From Tricholomella constricta (taxonomy: Eukaryota > Basidiomycota > Agaricomycetes > Agaricales > Lyophyllaceae), in the NCBI GenBank assembly GCA_013368375.1, contig JAACJP010000029.1, positions 434,001-498,000 on the forward strand: a stretch of 64,000 bases of DNA. Direction: 5' to 3'. Positions 1 to 8,844 of this stretch are shown here, piece by piece; the stretch's first letter is position 1, and each line of letters opens with the position of its first letter. Both the position numbers and the translations under genes were made by a program. Under the pieces are notes generated by a model. That model did no database searches and was not told the DNA's origin. It saw nothing but the letters and a program-made list of their open reading frames with translations.

Positions 1-3000
1 CCGATACCCAGCTGTCGTCGGCTGGATCGAATCCTTTCCAACGGATTAGGTACATTCGTCGGTTACCGTCTTTGCGGCTGGTCAATCGATGTCCCAGAAT
101 CACTTCTACTTCATATTCCTCGGAGGCCATAAAGTCGCGCGTGGGAGGTAGCGTCGTTCGCTCGCCGAATCGAGGGTCGGAAGGAGTATATTTGCGGAGG
201 TGTTCAAGGTTGAACACCGGATGCATGGGGTACGTATCAGGTAGTCGAAGTCGGTACACCATAGGGTTGACTTTCTCCATGACTTCGCAAGGACCGATAC
301 TTCGTTGGATTAACTTCCGTCCCGTTCCTTCTACATCGACTAGTTCCAGGGAATGCGGATTAACTAGGGCCCAGTCGCCCTCCTTGAGTTCAACTAAGGG
401 GCGTCGTCCTTTGTTGTAAGCTTTAGCTTGTCGTTCCTGAGCGAGTACTACAGCGTCGCGGGCGTTCTTTCGATGCATTTCCAATTCTTCTAAGAAGTTC
501 TCACTCTTCTGGCTTGCGATGAAAGGCCTCGCGACCGGGTCTATTGCCGAGACTACAACGCCAGCAGTGGTCTGCGGTTTGTAGCCCATTAATAAAAAGT
601 TTGGCGCGTATGTCGTCGAAGAATGTACAGCGGAGTTGTAGGCATGGGCGAGAGCTGACAGCCATTGCGCCCAAGAAGTTCGGTCCGTGGCCACGTACGC
701 TCGTAACATTTGTTCTATTGTAGCGTTGAGTACTTCTGTTTGTCCATCGGTTTGAGGATGATGAGCAGAGGATAAGGCCATAACGCTCCCGTAACTTTCT
801 ACTACGGATCTCCAGAACGCGGTAGACCACCGCCGATCTCGGTCAGCAATTATGCGCTCCGGCAATCCGTATACGTTCGCTACTCTTTCCACAAATAATC
901 GCGCGAATCCTTCTTGAGATAGAGTTTCGTGCGTGGGTAGGAATAATCCGTACTTCGTGAGCTTATCCACGACGACGAGGACCGCTGTATACTTCATCTC
1001 CCCCGACGGAGGCAGCCCGGTAATTAAATCGAGAGACACTGTCGCGAATGGTCGAGCAGGAACATGGGCCAGTCTGAGACCTCCCATTTTCTTCAACCGG
1101 CTGGATTTGATTTTTTGACATACATCGCATGAATAAGCGAAATCGTAAGCGTCCTTCGCCATGGATGGCCAGAAAAATAAGTCCTTCAGTCGAAGGAGTA
1201 ATCTTCTAGGTCCTTCGTGCGCGCTCTCAAAGGGGGATTCGTGAATCCATTTAAGTATAAAGTTGGTTTGGCTTTTTGGCACACAAAGTCTCGTGTTCCA
1301 ATCGGCGTCTATGAAGTATAGCAATCCGTTATTCCCTCGTTGGAATCTTGAGGGTGTAAGGAGTTTCTGCGCGTTTGGAATTTCCTCAGGGTACTTCTTC
1401 GAGAAATAACCATCTTCCTGATAAGCGTCACGGAATCGTTTAATCAGGTCTGGGTGCATGGAGATCAGCAAGTGAGATTTCTTGCTCCAGTCATCGTCCA
1501 GAGCTTCGAGCGGCACTTTGACTCCAGTAGGATACGTCCAATGATCGTTGTTAGGAAATGGGAAGGCTCCAAGAGTCTGGTCTTTCTCTCCTCGCTGGTT
1601 AGCTTTCGCTTCACCAGTGCGAGGGTTGGATTCTTGCCGGTTAGCTTTCGCTTCACCGTCGCGTGAATCCAAGTCCCGTTGGTTTGCTTTTGCGACACCA
1701 CTACGGGTTGAGACTGGGGAGGCTTGTTTGTCTATAATATCCTCCCACCACCACACTGCGAAGGCCGCTTTCTTAGCCGGAGCGTAAGTGCCTTTATCTT
1801 CGGCGACTTGAGCAGCAGTTTGGGCGAGGTCATCTGGGATGATGGGTAGTACGTCATCGCGAGCGGGAGAATTATGCGGTGGAGTCCTTGGCAGCCTAGA
1901 AAGGGGATCCACATTTGAGTGTATCCTTCCTGGCCTGTGGACGATCTTGAGGCCTGGGTAAGCAGCGTACACAGCCCCCCACACCGCTAGTCTCCTGTTC
2001 GCGTTCTCGTATACTCGAGCCCACTGTAGTGCAGCGTGATCAGTGATGAGGATGACCGTCTCCCCTTCTATAAAGGGTTGAAATTTAACTAGAGCTTCCT
2101 TGGCTCCGAGCGCTTCTCGTTCGGTCGCGCTATAATTCCTTTCCGCTGGAGAGAGAGTTCTACTCCAATAGCAGATAACTCGTTCGACGCGGACAATGGT
2201 GGTATCTAGCGTCGCCCCCCATTCCACGGGAGCTAATCCTTCGTCGACGTCTTTCGTCAGGGTTGGAACGAGGGAAGGCATAGGCACTCTCCCATCCCAA
2301 GCTCTGGATAAACGGTCGTACATCGGGGAGCCCTTTAGATCCGCTACTGCTAAAGATTGTACTTGCTGAAGACTCGCCCCTAGGGCGACGTCGGAGGCAT
2401 CGGTATAAAGGCGATAGGGTTTGCCACGTTCAGGGTGGCCGAGTACCGGGGCTCTTGAGAGCGACTCCTTGATGTGGCGAAAAGCGATTTCTTGGTCCGC
2501 GGTCCAAGACCATTTAACGCCTTTCTTCAGTAGGGTGAACAACGGCGCGGCCATGAAAGAATAGTGTGGTATATAAGAGGAGAAGTAAATAACCATCCCT
2601 AAGAACTTCTGCAGGTCCGCAACGCTGCGGGGGCTGTCTAGATCCATAATAGCGCTGACTTTTTCTTGATGAGTCGATAGCCCTAAGCGCGAGACCTTCT
2701 GTCCAAGTAAGAGGATAGAAGCGTATCCCACGAAACACTTCGGGGGGGATAGAGTGATCCCAGCGGCGGCTATAGCTCCCAGCACCTTATCGAGGTGGAC
2801 GAGATGCTCGTCCCAAGATTTAGAGAAGACAACTATGTCATCAATGTAAACCAGGGAAAATATCCACAGAAAGGGAGCGAGAACGCTCTGCATGACGCGT
2901 TGAAAAACAGAGGGCCCGTTACGCAGGCCGAAGGGCATGCGCTTGAATTGAAACAATCCCAAGTGGCATCGGAATGCGGTACGTTCCTTTGCGTCTTCGG

Positions 3001-6000
3001 CCATTTCGAGCTGAGTAAATCCCGCGAGGGCATCGAACGAAGATAAGACTTGAGATCCAGACAATGTCTGGATGATCTCGGACTGTCTGGGAATAGGGAA
3101 TTCGTCTGGGATAGTTTTCGCATTGAGCTTTCGGTAATCAACTACCAGTCGTGGCTTCCCATTGCGGTATACTACCACCACTGGGAAGCCCCAGGGGCTT
3201 CGCGAGGGTTCAATGATGTCCGCTTCGAACCAAGCTGAGACTTGCTTGTCGATAACTTCTCGTTTGGCTGGGGAAGCTCCGTACATAGGCACCGAAATAG
3301 GTTGAGTTCCGGGTTGTAAAGGAACGTCGACTCGAGCTTGAACTTTCCCGAGTCGACCGTCGAGCCCGAAAGCTAAGTGATTCCTTCGGAGCACCTCGAG
3401 TAGTCGAGGTTTTACCTCCTCAGGGATGTCTGGGCCCAAGTTCACCAGTCCAGCCACGTCCCCGAACACTGGTTCGTCGGGTAGGGCGGTGGTTTTAGGG
3501 CCCCAATTGTCATCAGTTTCCAGCCTATCTTCTTCCACAGCCGGAATCACTGGTCGGGCGTTGGCCAAATCCTGAGCCCGCAAAGATCCCTCGATCACGG
3601 TCTTAAGAGCTTCCGCTGAGGCCGCGTATTTTTGTTTGTCTTCCGGGGCCGTAGGATTGTCGGCGTATTTCGCAGGATCCTTTAAATACCCGACGACATC
3701 GCCCTTTCGTATATACCAAGGGGTCGTGGATGGGTTGGCAACCGGGACATATGCATGATTCCTGTTGATCCACGTTGTGGGGGCCGCCATAATATTGACG
3801 TCGGAATTGCCGATAACCACTTTTTCGACTATCCAATCGTCCCGATCCCCAAAGGACGTGGTCACGGGAACGTTATGGACGGATCCCGCTCCAATTAATC
3901 TATCTTCGAGTGCGAGAACTGGAGGATCCGAAAGACCGAACCTTTTATCGCGCACTCGACCACGACGCACGGCCTTAGCGCGTACGAAGGATTGAACTTT
4001 GAATGCTTTCCTGATTTCAAAGCCGAGGTCGACGGAGAGTGCTGAGGAAGCGGGTATGATCAAATCGGAGTCGCCAACTAGCACCTCGCAATGCCCAGTG
4101 ACGTGTCTTACGAGCCCTAATTCGTAGGTGGTTTGGAAGTCTTCCCCGAGCAGCAAAGGGACCTTCATGTCTCTTACTACGTAGGCTTCCAGTTCGAAGC
4201 TTACTATTCGGTGGTCGGCTGTCTCAGCGAAGAGCTTCGTTTTCACGTATCCTAGGACCTTGGCTTGTCCAGTTAGATGGTAGAGCTTGATTCGTAGCCC
4301 TTCTTTGGGAGAAGCTGCGCCCGCTATTGTTTTCCAGAATTCCTCAGACATTAGAGTGATATCTGCTCCGGAATCGAGACGTCCTTGTATTGGCGTTGCG
4401 TCTATGTCTCCAACATGTGCTTTGATATGTAGAGCCTTAGATCCCAGGGAACCGAACCCGTCTGGTAGGGAACGAGCTTTGCGAGCTGTCACGATTTCCA
4501 CATACGGAGTAGGAGGATCCAGTTCATGATTGGAGTCAGCGTCGAGGTTCCTTTCCTTGCTAATCTCCCGTTGACGCTTTCTTTCGTCCTTCCTTTCCGC
4601 AAACATTACTCGTCGTCGATAATTTCGGTTTTCACCATAGAAGGCGCTTGGGAACGCATCGGTCAGATGAACATATGGCGTTTGCGAGCCAATATTCTCC
4701 TCTTCATATTCATTAGTAGCAGAAGAGGCGACACTCGACTCATCTCCAAAGCTTGAATCTTTCTCGTCGTGTTCATCATAAGCGGAAGAAGGGGCATTAG
4801 ATTCGACCAGCATGGCTACGTATTCTCTATCGCTATCGCTTATTATCGACTGGTCAACCTCCGAAATGATAAGATTTGCCGAACGCATGACATCCCATCG
4901 ACCATAATGGGGGCAGTCTCTCGCGAAATGCAAAGGACTGGTGCAGATGTAGCAAGAACCGCTGGGGCGTCGTTCGCTGGACACGCTATCATCCCTGGTG
5001 AAGGCGTAGCCTTTCACAGTTTTCCCTTCAGGCCATGCCGGTTTCTTCGCTTGAGACGATTGGCTTTGGTTCTTGTTCGTGAATCTCCGGTTGGCGATGT
5101 TGGCGTCTTTCTCGCTTTCATCGGTCGGGAAAACGGTATCCGGAGTTTCCTCCTGGTTTATCTCGTTTTCCGCAGAGTTAACATTTCGTCGGTTGGAGTT
5201 TCTGAAGTAAGTCTTGGGATTACGAATCTTTTCTGCGAGATTCCACATCCCTACTAGACTTTCAGCCATGCGAGTGGCGGTAGCCATCAACACGAGTATA
5301 GAGGGGCATAGGTTCTCGTTAAGGATACTATCCCATTCGGTGGGCTTGGTGCGGAGGACTCGCGCTATTACTAGGGGTCCGTCTCGGTTCTCCGGGTATA
5401 AGAACGAATGATAGCGGATTCGCCTTTGTAGGTAGTCTATGGGCATTTCCTTCTCGTGGCCTTGTTGTCGGAACCTCATTTCCTCGAACTCGAAAGTTCG
5501 GGCGCGCACCCAGTTGTCGTCGAGGAATTGGTACCGGAGGGCGAGTAGCATAACGTTCCAGTCTTGCGATAGATTGGAACGGATTTCAGTGGGTAAAGCA
5601 TCCCACCAATCGAGAACTCGTCCCGTCCAATTCGAAGGAGCCAATTTGGCTAAGCCTACGCACATTTTATCGCTTAAGTCGGATAACTTGGTCATGGCGC
5701 TAATGTAGGGTAGAGCCGTTTCGCCCATGCCGTCCCAGGAAGGGATGATGGAAGAATTCAATTTGTGGTTAAGCTGCCATTCATCGATATTTGGCACGGG
5801 GGTTCCAGAAGGGGGATTGGCGTTTCCTCCACCACCTGGCGGGTTTCCGCCACCTCCGGGATTTCCACCGCCCCCTCCGGGATTACCGCCACCTCCAGGA
5901 TTTCCGCCTCCCGGCGGGGGACCACCTCCATAAGCGTTACCTCCCGGATTTCCTCCTCCGCCAGGAGTTCCTCCGGGATTTCCGCTGTTTCCAGGATTTC

Positions 6001-7792
6001 CGCCCCCCGTCGGGGGACCACCTCTGTTGGCATTTCCTCCACTGCCAGATTTCTCCCGTAGATTCGGCAAATTGCCAGCAATTCTGTGCGGAGCATTTTG
6101 ATACTCGTGACTAGTCCATTCGTTAGGCGGAGGTATGAAGGCCGGTCGTACGGAGTACGTCGGATTGGAGTAGTCGTTAACTTGAGTGCGGGAAGGCGTC
6201 ACCAATGGCCCCCCATCTTTGGCAGCGGATGCTGCAGTCGTGACGGAACCCATTCTTTTGAAGGACGAGATGGTTCCTACTCCAGGTAAGGAGGTTATCG
6301 CGTGATTCTTGGCTATACTCGAGATGGATTCGGGCAATTCGAATCGTAAGTTCCGACCAGCGAGCGCAGTCGATATAGTCGGGTAGGTTTCCAGGGGACT
6401 TTCCTCCGTCTTGTCATTAGTCCTCCTTTCTCGCTTATGGTAATAGGCCTCCATGCCTTTGGGTTCCTCATTCCGGATTAGATTGAGTTGAGCGGAGTAT
6501 AAAGAGTCGTTCTCTTCAAGCCGGTAGTCAGGTCGAACGACGAGCTTGCGAAGTTCCGTACGTGGTGAATGTAGCCCGAAGGCAGAACGTAAAGATGTCC
6601 TCGTCGATCCGTGAGAGCTAATGGAATCCACATCTTCTGGACGGTTGAACATACGATCGAAACTCTTGAAAAAGTTGCGGATGTGGAGAGCCGCGGTTTC
6701 GGTTCGTCGTTGAAATAAGGTCACCGTTAGGAGGATGTCCTTTCGATGAGCGTTCCATCCGAGAGATTTCAGTAATTTAAAGTCAGGATCTAACTTGAAG
6801 CGATTCTTCGGCCCCATGCAGAGGAACTCAGCGAAGGCGTGGAGTATCTGATGAACCGCTAGCAGTAGTTGCGCAATTTCCTCTAGTCTAGGTTTGTTGA
6901 GCGAATACATTCGCGAGGCTCCATCTCCGTATTGAACGAGTTCATCTGCCGAAAGACGAAGCTTTTGGAAATCTCTAATCGCTGCACTGAGGTCTATCCA
7001 GAGCAGGTCGTTGTGAGGAGCAGTCCATCGAATGATCAGGTCTCGGACTATGTCAGATTCGACCTTGTCGCGTCCCGGAAGTGTTCCATCTACTCCTCCG
7101 AATTGAGTGAGGGGGTCGTAGTCTACTGCCGGGTCGAAGTCGGGGTGATAACGATAGTTCGAGCACGTTATGGGTTCATTCCTTATCGCAAGGTCTCGTA
7201 CGGCAGGTATTCCTTCGAAAATGAAAGGATGAGAGTTATACCCCGCCGGTTTCTTAGGTCGTTCGGTAGCGTCGGATTCCGTCTCGTAGTCGCCCCCGTG
7301 TGATCGAAGGGACGACGGGGATGGAGTCGGGTTGGCTAGATATCCGAGGGAAGGTGCCGTCGATACCGAACGTTCATCCTCTGACCTCCTACTAGCGGAA
7401 CTGCTAGAGACTGAAGATTCTTTATTGAACTCGCTCGGGAGATGAGGAGGGGAGTCGCGGATTTCCGCATTTCTGCCACCGCTGAAACTGGACTCTAAGT
7501 CTAGCAAGGGCCCCTGCCCAGTAGGCAGCGAGGGTCCACCGAGGAATCTCTCCGGGTCGGGTTCGTCCTCCACAGTTGGGGATCTGTCGCGCGGCTTTGG
7601 CGCATTCGCTTCGCCCTTCTCGGTTTCGTTACCAGCAGAAGTGGCGGGGTTCGGAGGAGGCGCTTTAGAAGCCGTAGCGGGACTTGGGTTCGATCCAGAT
7701 GCTAGTCGAGGAGAGACTCGTTTTGCGCCAGGAGGGGCAGCGGTTCCTCGAGCAGGTGGAGGAGCGGTGCCAGAAGCGCGTTTAGGTGGCAT
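1..7792 (-). CDS. Gag-Pol polyprotein of chromovirus (partial at C-terminus)
   Basis: A single frame starts at the ATG at 7792 (protein begins MPPKRASGT) and has no stop down to base 2, giving 2597 codons. Gag is Pro/Ser-rich at first and has a Gly/Pro/Asn-rich stretch around residues 580-660. A zinc knuckle of type CX2CX4HX4C (CYICTSPLHFARDC) starts near residue 947. The aspartic protease motif LDSGADI is near 1140. The reverse transcriptase motif VYIDDIVVF is near 1649, followed by an RNase H-type YTDASD motif. The integrase HHCC finger (HESPF...CDVC) is near 2185, and its catalytic core begins near VSLDLITG. A chromodomain (EEYEVE...YLIRWKGFDPADDSW) runs off the edge. Gag and Pol share one frame, so stoichiometry must come from processing rather than from frameshifting. 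Confidence 0.93.
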   Translation of the reverse strand, partial: MPPKRASGTAPPPARGTAAPPGAKRVSPRLASGSNPSPATASKAPPPNPATSAGNETEKGEANAPKPRDRSPTVEDEPDPERFLGGPSLPTGQGPLLDLESSFSGGRNAEIRDSPPHLPSEFNKESSVSSSSASRRSEDERSVSTAPSLGYLANPTPSPSSLRSHGGDYETESDATERPKKPAGYNSHPFIFEGIPAVRDLAIRNEPITCSNYRYHPDFDPAVDYDPLTQFGGVDGTLPGRDKVESDIVRDLIIRWTAPHNDLLWIDLSAAIRDFQKLRLSADELVQYGDGASRMYSLNKPRLEEIAQLLLAVHQILHAFAEFLCMGPKNRFKLDPDFKLLKSLGWNAHRKDILLTVTLFQRRTETAALHIRNFFKSFDRMFNRPEDVDSISSHGSTRTSLRSAFGLHSPRTELRKLVVRPDYRLEENDSLYSAQLNLIRNEEPKGMEAYYHKRERRTNDKTEESPLETYPTISTALAGRNLRFELPESISSIAKNHAITSLPGVGTISSFKRMGSVTTAASAAKDGGPLVTPSRTQVNDYSNPTYSVRPAFIPPPNEWTSHEYQNAPHRIAGNLPNLREKSGSGGNANRGGPPTGGGNPGNSGNPGGTPGGGGNPGGNAYGGGPPPGGGNPGGGGNPGGGGGNPGGGGNPPGGGGNANPPSGTPVPNIDEWQLNHKLNSSIIPSWDGMGETALPYISAMTKLSDLSDKMCVGLAKLAPSNWTGRVLDWWDALPTEIRSNLSQDWNVMLLALRYQFLDDNWVRARTFEFEEMRFRQQGHEKEMPIDYLQRRIRYHSFLYPENRDGPLVIARVLRTKPTEWDSILNENLCPSILVLMATATRMAESLVGMWNLAEKIRNPKTYFRNSNRRNVNSAENEINQEETPDTVFPTDESEKDANIANRRFTNKNQSQSSQAKKPAWPEGKTVKGYAFTRDDSVSSERRPSGSCYICTSPLHFARDCPHYGRWDVMRSANLIISEVDQSIISDSDREYVAMLVESNAPSSAYDEHDEKDSSFGDESSVASSATNEYEEENIGSQTPYVHLTDAFPSAFYGENRNYRRRVMFAERKDERKRQREISKERNLDADSNHELDPPTPYVEIVTARKARSLPDGFGSLGSKALHIKAHVGDIDATPIQGRLDSGADITLMSEEFWKTIAGAASPKEGLRIKLYHLTGQAKVLGYVKTKLFAETADHRIVSFELEAYVVRDMKVPLLLGEDFQTTYELGLVRHVTGHCEVLVGDSDLIIPASSALSVDLGFEIRKAFKVQSFVRAKAVRRGRVRDKRFGLSDPPVLALEDRLIGAGSVHNVPVTTSFGDRDDWIVEKVVIGNSDVNIMAAPTTWINRNHAYVPVANPSTTPWYIRKGDVVGYLKDPAKYADNPTAPEDKQKYAASAEALKTVIEGSLRAQDLANARPVIPAVEEDRLETDDNWGPKTTALPDEPVFGDVAGLVNLGPDIPEEVKPRLLEVLRRNHLAFGLDGRLGKVQARVDVPLQPGTQPISVPMYGASPAKREVIDKQVSAWFEADIIEPSRSPWGFPVVVVYRNGKPRLVVDYRKLNAKTIPDEFPIPRQSEIIQTLSGSQVLSSFDALAGFTQLEMAEDAKERTAFRCHLGLFQFKRMPFGLRNGPSVFQRVMQSVLAPFLWIFSLVYIDDIVVFSKSWDEHLVHLDKVLGAIAAAGITLSPPKCFVGYASILLLGQKVSRLGLSTHQEKVSAIMDLDSPRSVADLQKFLGMVIYFSSYIPHYSFMAAPLFTLLKKGVKWSWTADQEIAFRHIKESLSRAPVLGHPERGKPYRLYTDASDVALGASLQQVQSLAVADLKGSPMYDRLSRAWDGRVPMPSLVPTLTKDVDEGLAPVEWGATLDTTIVRVERVICYWSRTLSPAERNYSATEREALGAKEALVKFQPFIEGETVILITDHAALQWARVYENANRRLAVWGAVYAAYPGLKIVHRPGRIHSNVDPLSRLPRTPPHNSPARDDVLPIIPDDLAQTAAQVAEDKGTYAPAKKAAFAVWWWEDIIDKQASPVSTRSGVAKANQRDLDSRDGEAKANRQESNPRTGEAKANQRGEKDQTLGAFPFPNNDHWTYPTGVKVPLEALDDDWSKKSHLLISMHPDLIKRFRDAYQEDGYFSKKYPEEIPNAQKLLTPSRFQRGNNGLLYFIDADWNTRLCVPKSQTNFILKWIHESPFESAHEGPRRLLLRLKDLFFWPSMAKDAYDFAYSCDVCQKIKSSRLKKMGGLRLAHVPARPFATVSLDLITGLPPSGEMKYTAVLVVVDKLTKYGLFLPTHETLSQEGFARLFVERVANVYGLPERIIADRDRRWSTAFWRSVVESYGSVMALSSAHHPQTDGQTEVLNATIEQMLRAYVATDRTSWAQWLSALAHAYNSAVHSSTTYAPNFLLMGYKPQTTAGVVVSAIDPVARPFIASQKSENFLEELEMHRKNARDAVVLAQERQAKAYNKGRRPLVELKEGDWALVNPHSLELVDVEGTGRKLIQRSIGPCEVMEKVNPMVYRLRLPDTYPMHPVFNLEHLRKYTPSDPRFGERTTLPPTRDFMASEEYEVEVILGHRLTSRKDGNRRMYLIRWKGFDPADDSWVS

Positions 7793-8137
7793 GTCGTTTT
7801 CTCCAGGTAGTCCTTGGCCGTAAGCTCCACTTAAGTAGCATGTTGAGCTTTCGATTTCAGATGTCGAGGGCTTAGGGCTCGAGGTCGATTTGAAATTTTC
7901 TTGTCGGCTAAGGTTTGAAACGCGAGGGCGATTGGGGGAGAGCTGAGCAGACTGAATTTGAATATTGTCACAGAGAATCGTCGGCGGCCGACGATTCGAC
8001 AGGGGCGTTCACGCTGGGCAGCAGAATGCCTCCTTGGGTTTACGGGGCAGGACTTCAACTGTCTTGAATGAAGTCCGCGGTGCCCCCACCATTGTGATGC
8101 CGTTCTGGATAACTTCTCGAGAGGAGGAGTCCTGCGA

Positions 8138-8180
8138 GCCCATGGACCACAGCGCTCACGTAGAGGTGTTATCCATGGGC
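8138..8180 (-). other. Leader hairpin 1 (9-bp stem)
   Basis: The arms GCCCATGGA (8138-8146) and TCCATGGGC (8172-8180) pair perfectly over 9 bp. The enclosed sequence, read on the plus strand, is CCACAGCGCTC...GAGGTGTTA, which is close to the loops of the next two hairpins although the arms differ in sequence. It lies in the untranslated leader between the candidate LTR and gag of the minus-strand chromovirus. A role in packaging or dimerisation is an inference. Confidence 0.7.
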
Positions 8181-8188
8181 GGGAGGCA

Positions 8189-8228
8189 CGATCGGACCAC
8201 AGCTCTCCTCGGAGGCGTTATCCGATCG
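8189..8228 (-). other. Leader hairpin 2 (8-bp stem)
   Basis: The arms CGATCGGA (8189-8196) and TCCGATCG (8221-8228) are fully complementary, and two more pairs follow beyond one mismatch. The enclosed segment reads CCACAGCTCTCC...GGAGGCGTTA on the plus strand and is a near copy of the loops in hairpins 1 and 3. The word GGGAGG precedes this hairpin (8181) and hairpin 3 (8251). Confidence 0.7.
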
Positions 8229-8250
8229 CGCAGATGGTTGAGAGGAAGAA

Positions 8251-8300
8251 GGGAGGAATCGGGTCACAGCCTTCTTGTGAGGCGTTACCCGATTCTTCCC
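8251..8300 (-). other. Leader hairpin 3 (14-bp stem)
   Basis: The arms GGGAGGAATCGGGT (8251-8264) and ACCCGATTCTTCCC (8287-8300) pair over 14 positions with one G-U. The loop on the plus strand is CACAGCCTTCTTGTGAGGCGTT, again like hairpins 1 and 2. On the minus strand this hairpin comes directly after the candidate LTR, where a primer-binding site would be expected, so the stem may hide or present that site. Confidence 0.7.
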
Positions 8301-8306
8301 ACGCTA

Positions 8307-8606
8307 TGTGACCCTCAGCGGAGGGAGATCTTGACCCGTCCGGGGACTCTGTAAACCTGAGTGAGGTGAGCTGTAGCCCGGCTCCGGGTCCTAGGCCTAG
8401 GAGTAGGCAACGCCTGGCTCGCGGAGTAGACTTATTGTCAGGTAGCGAGCAAGGCAAAGATGGATAATATATGTGATGCGCGTCCATAAGGGACGCGCGA
8501 GGCATTTATACAGTCGTGCAAGATTATGTAAGATTTATGTACATGTCCGGTTATAACTAAGTCCGAGCCGGGCTCGCGCGCGTCCAAATGTGTACCTGTC
8601 GTCACA
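8307..8606 (-). repeat. Candidate 5' LTR of the chromovirus
   Basis: On the minus strand this 300-base block begins TGTGACGACAGG and ends GAGGGTCACA, so its ends are inverted (TGTGAC / GTCACA) as in LTRs. A TATAAAT motif lies inside at about 8503-8510, facing gag. The block sits about 515 bases upstream of the gag ATG. I cannot compare it with a second LTR because the 3' end is outside the window, so the borders are inferred from termini and context only. No clean match to a tRNA 3' end was seen directly after the LTR. Confidence 0.5.
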
Positions 8607-8844
8607 CCGATGGCTGTCATCATCATTTCAGCGATTGTGTGATTGGACCCCCCCTGCAGGGAACGCGAAACTAATAAGAAGCCGCTCCGAAGTATTGACT
8701 TGATCTTTTTCCACAGTCCCTGCCAGACTGCCCAGATCACTGAAGCCTAAGGCTGTGGATTGATTGTGATGCAAACTCTACGCATCTGCTACTTAAACAT
8801 GAATCACCTCCTCTCCTTCATGGTCTCCAGTGTTTCTTCTTCAA
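8607..8844. other. Intergenic stretch, no gene seen
   Basis: This short stretch lies between the candidate LTR and the DUF6533-type gene. It contains CT-rich sequence just before the ATG at 8845. No TATA box and no reading frame with recognisable content were seen. Confidence 0.5.

Larger units (their letters stand above)
1..8606 (-). mobile_element. Ty3/gypsy chromovirus, partial (3' end beyond window)
   Basis: This is an LTR retrotransposon on the minus strand. From high to low coordinate I see a candidate 5' LTR (8307-8606), a leader with three hairpins (8138-8300), then one gag-pol frame starting at 7792 and still open at base 1. Domain order is gag, zinc knuckle, protease, reverse transcriptase, RNase H, integrase and chromodomain, which is the Ty3/gypsy order; the chromodomain places it in the chromoviruses. 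The 3' LTR and target duplication lie outside the window, so the outer borders cannot be proved. The absence of any stop or frameshift over 7.8 kb suggests a young and possibly active copy. Confidence 0.9.

Noticed and set aside
5727..6114. Plus-strand Pro-rich frames in the chromovirus region
   Set aside because: They mirror the Gly-rich stretch of Gag on the other strand; the long open minus frame explains them.
8101..8300. A CRISPR-like or protein-coding reading of the repeated hairpins
   Set aside because: The units are only three, arms differ in sequence, and the genome is eukaryotic. A structured RNA leader fits better.
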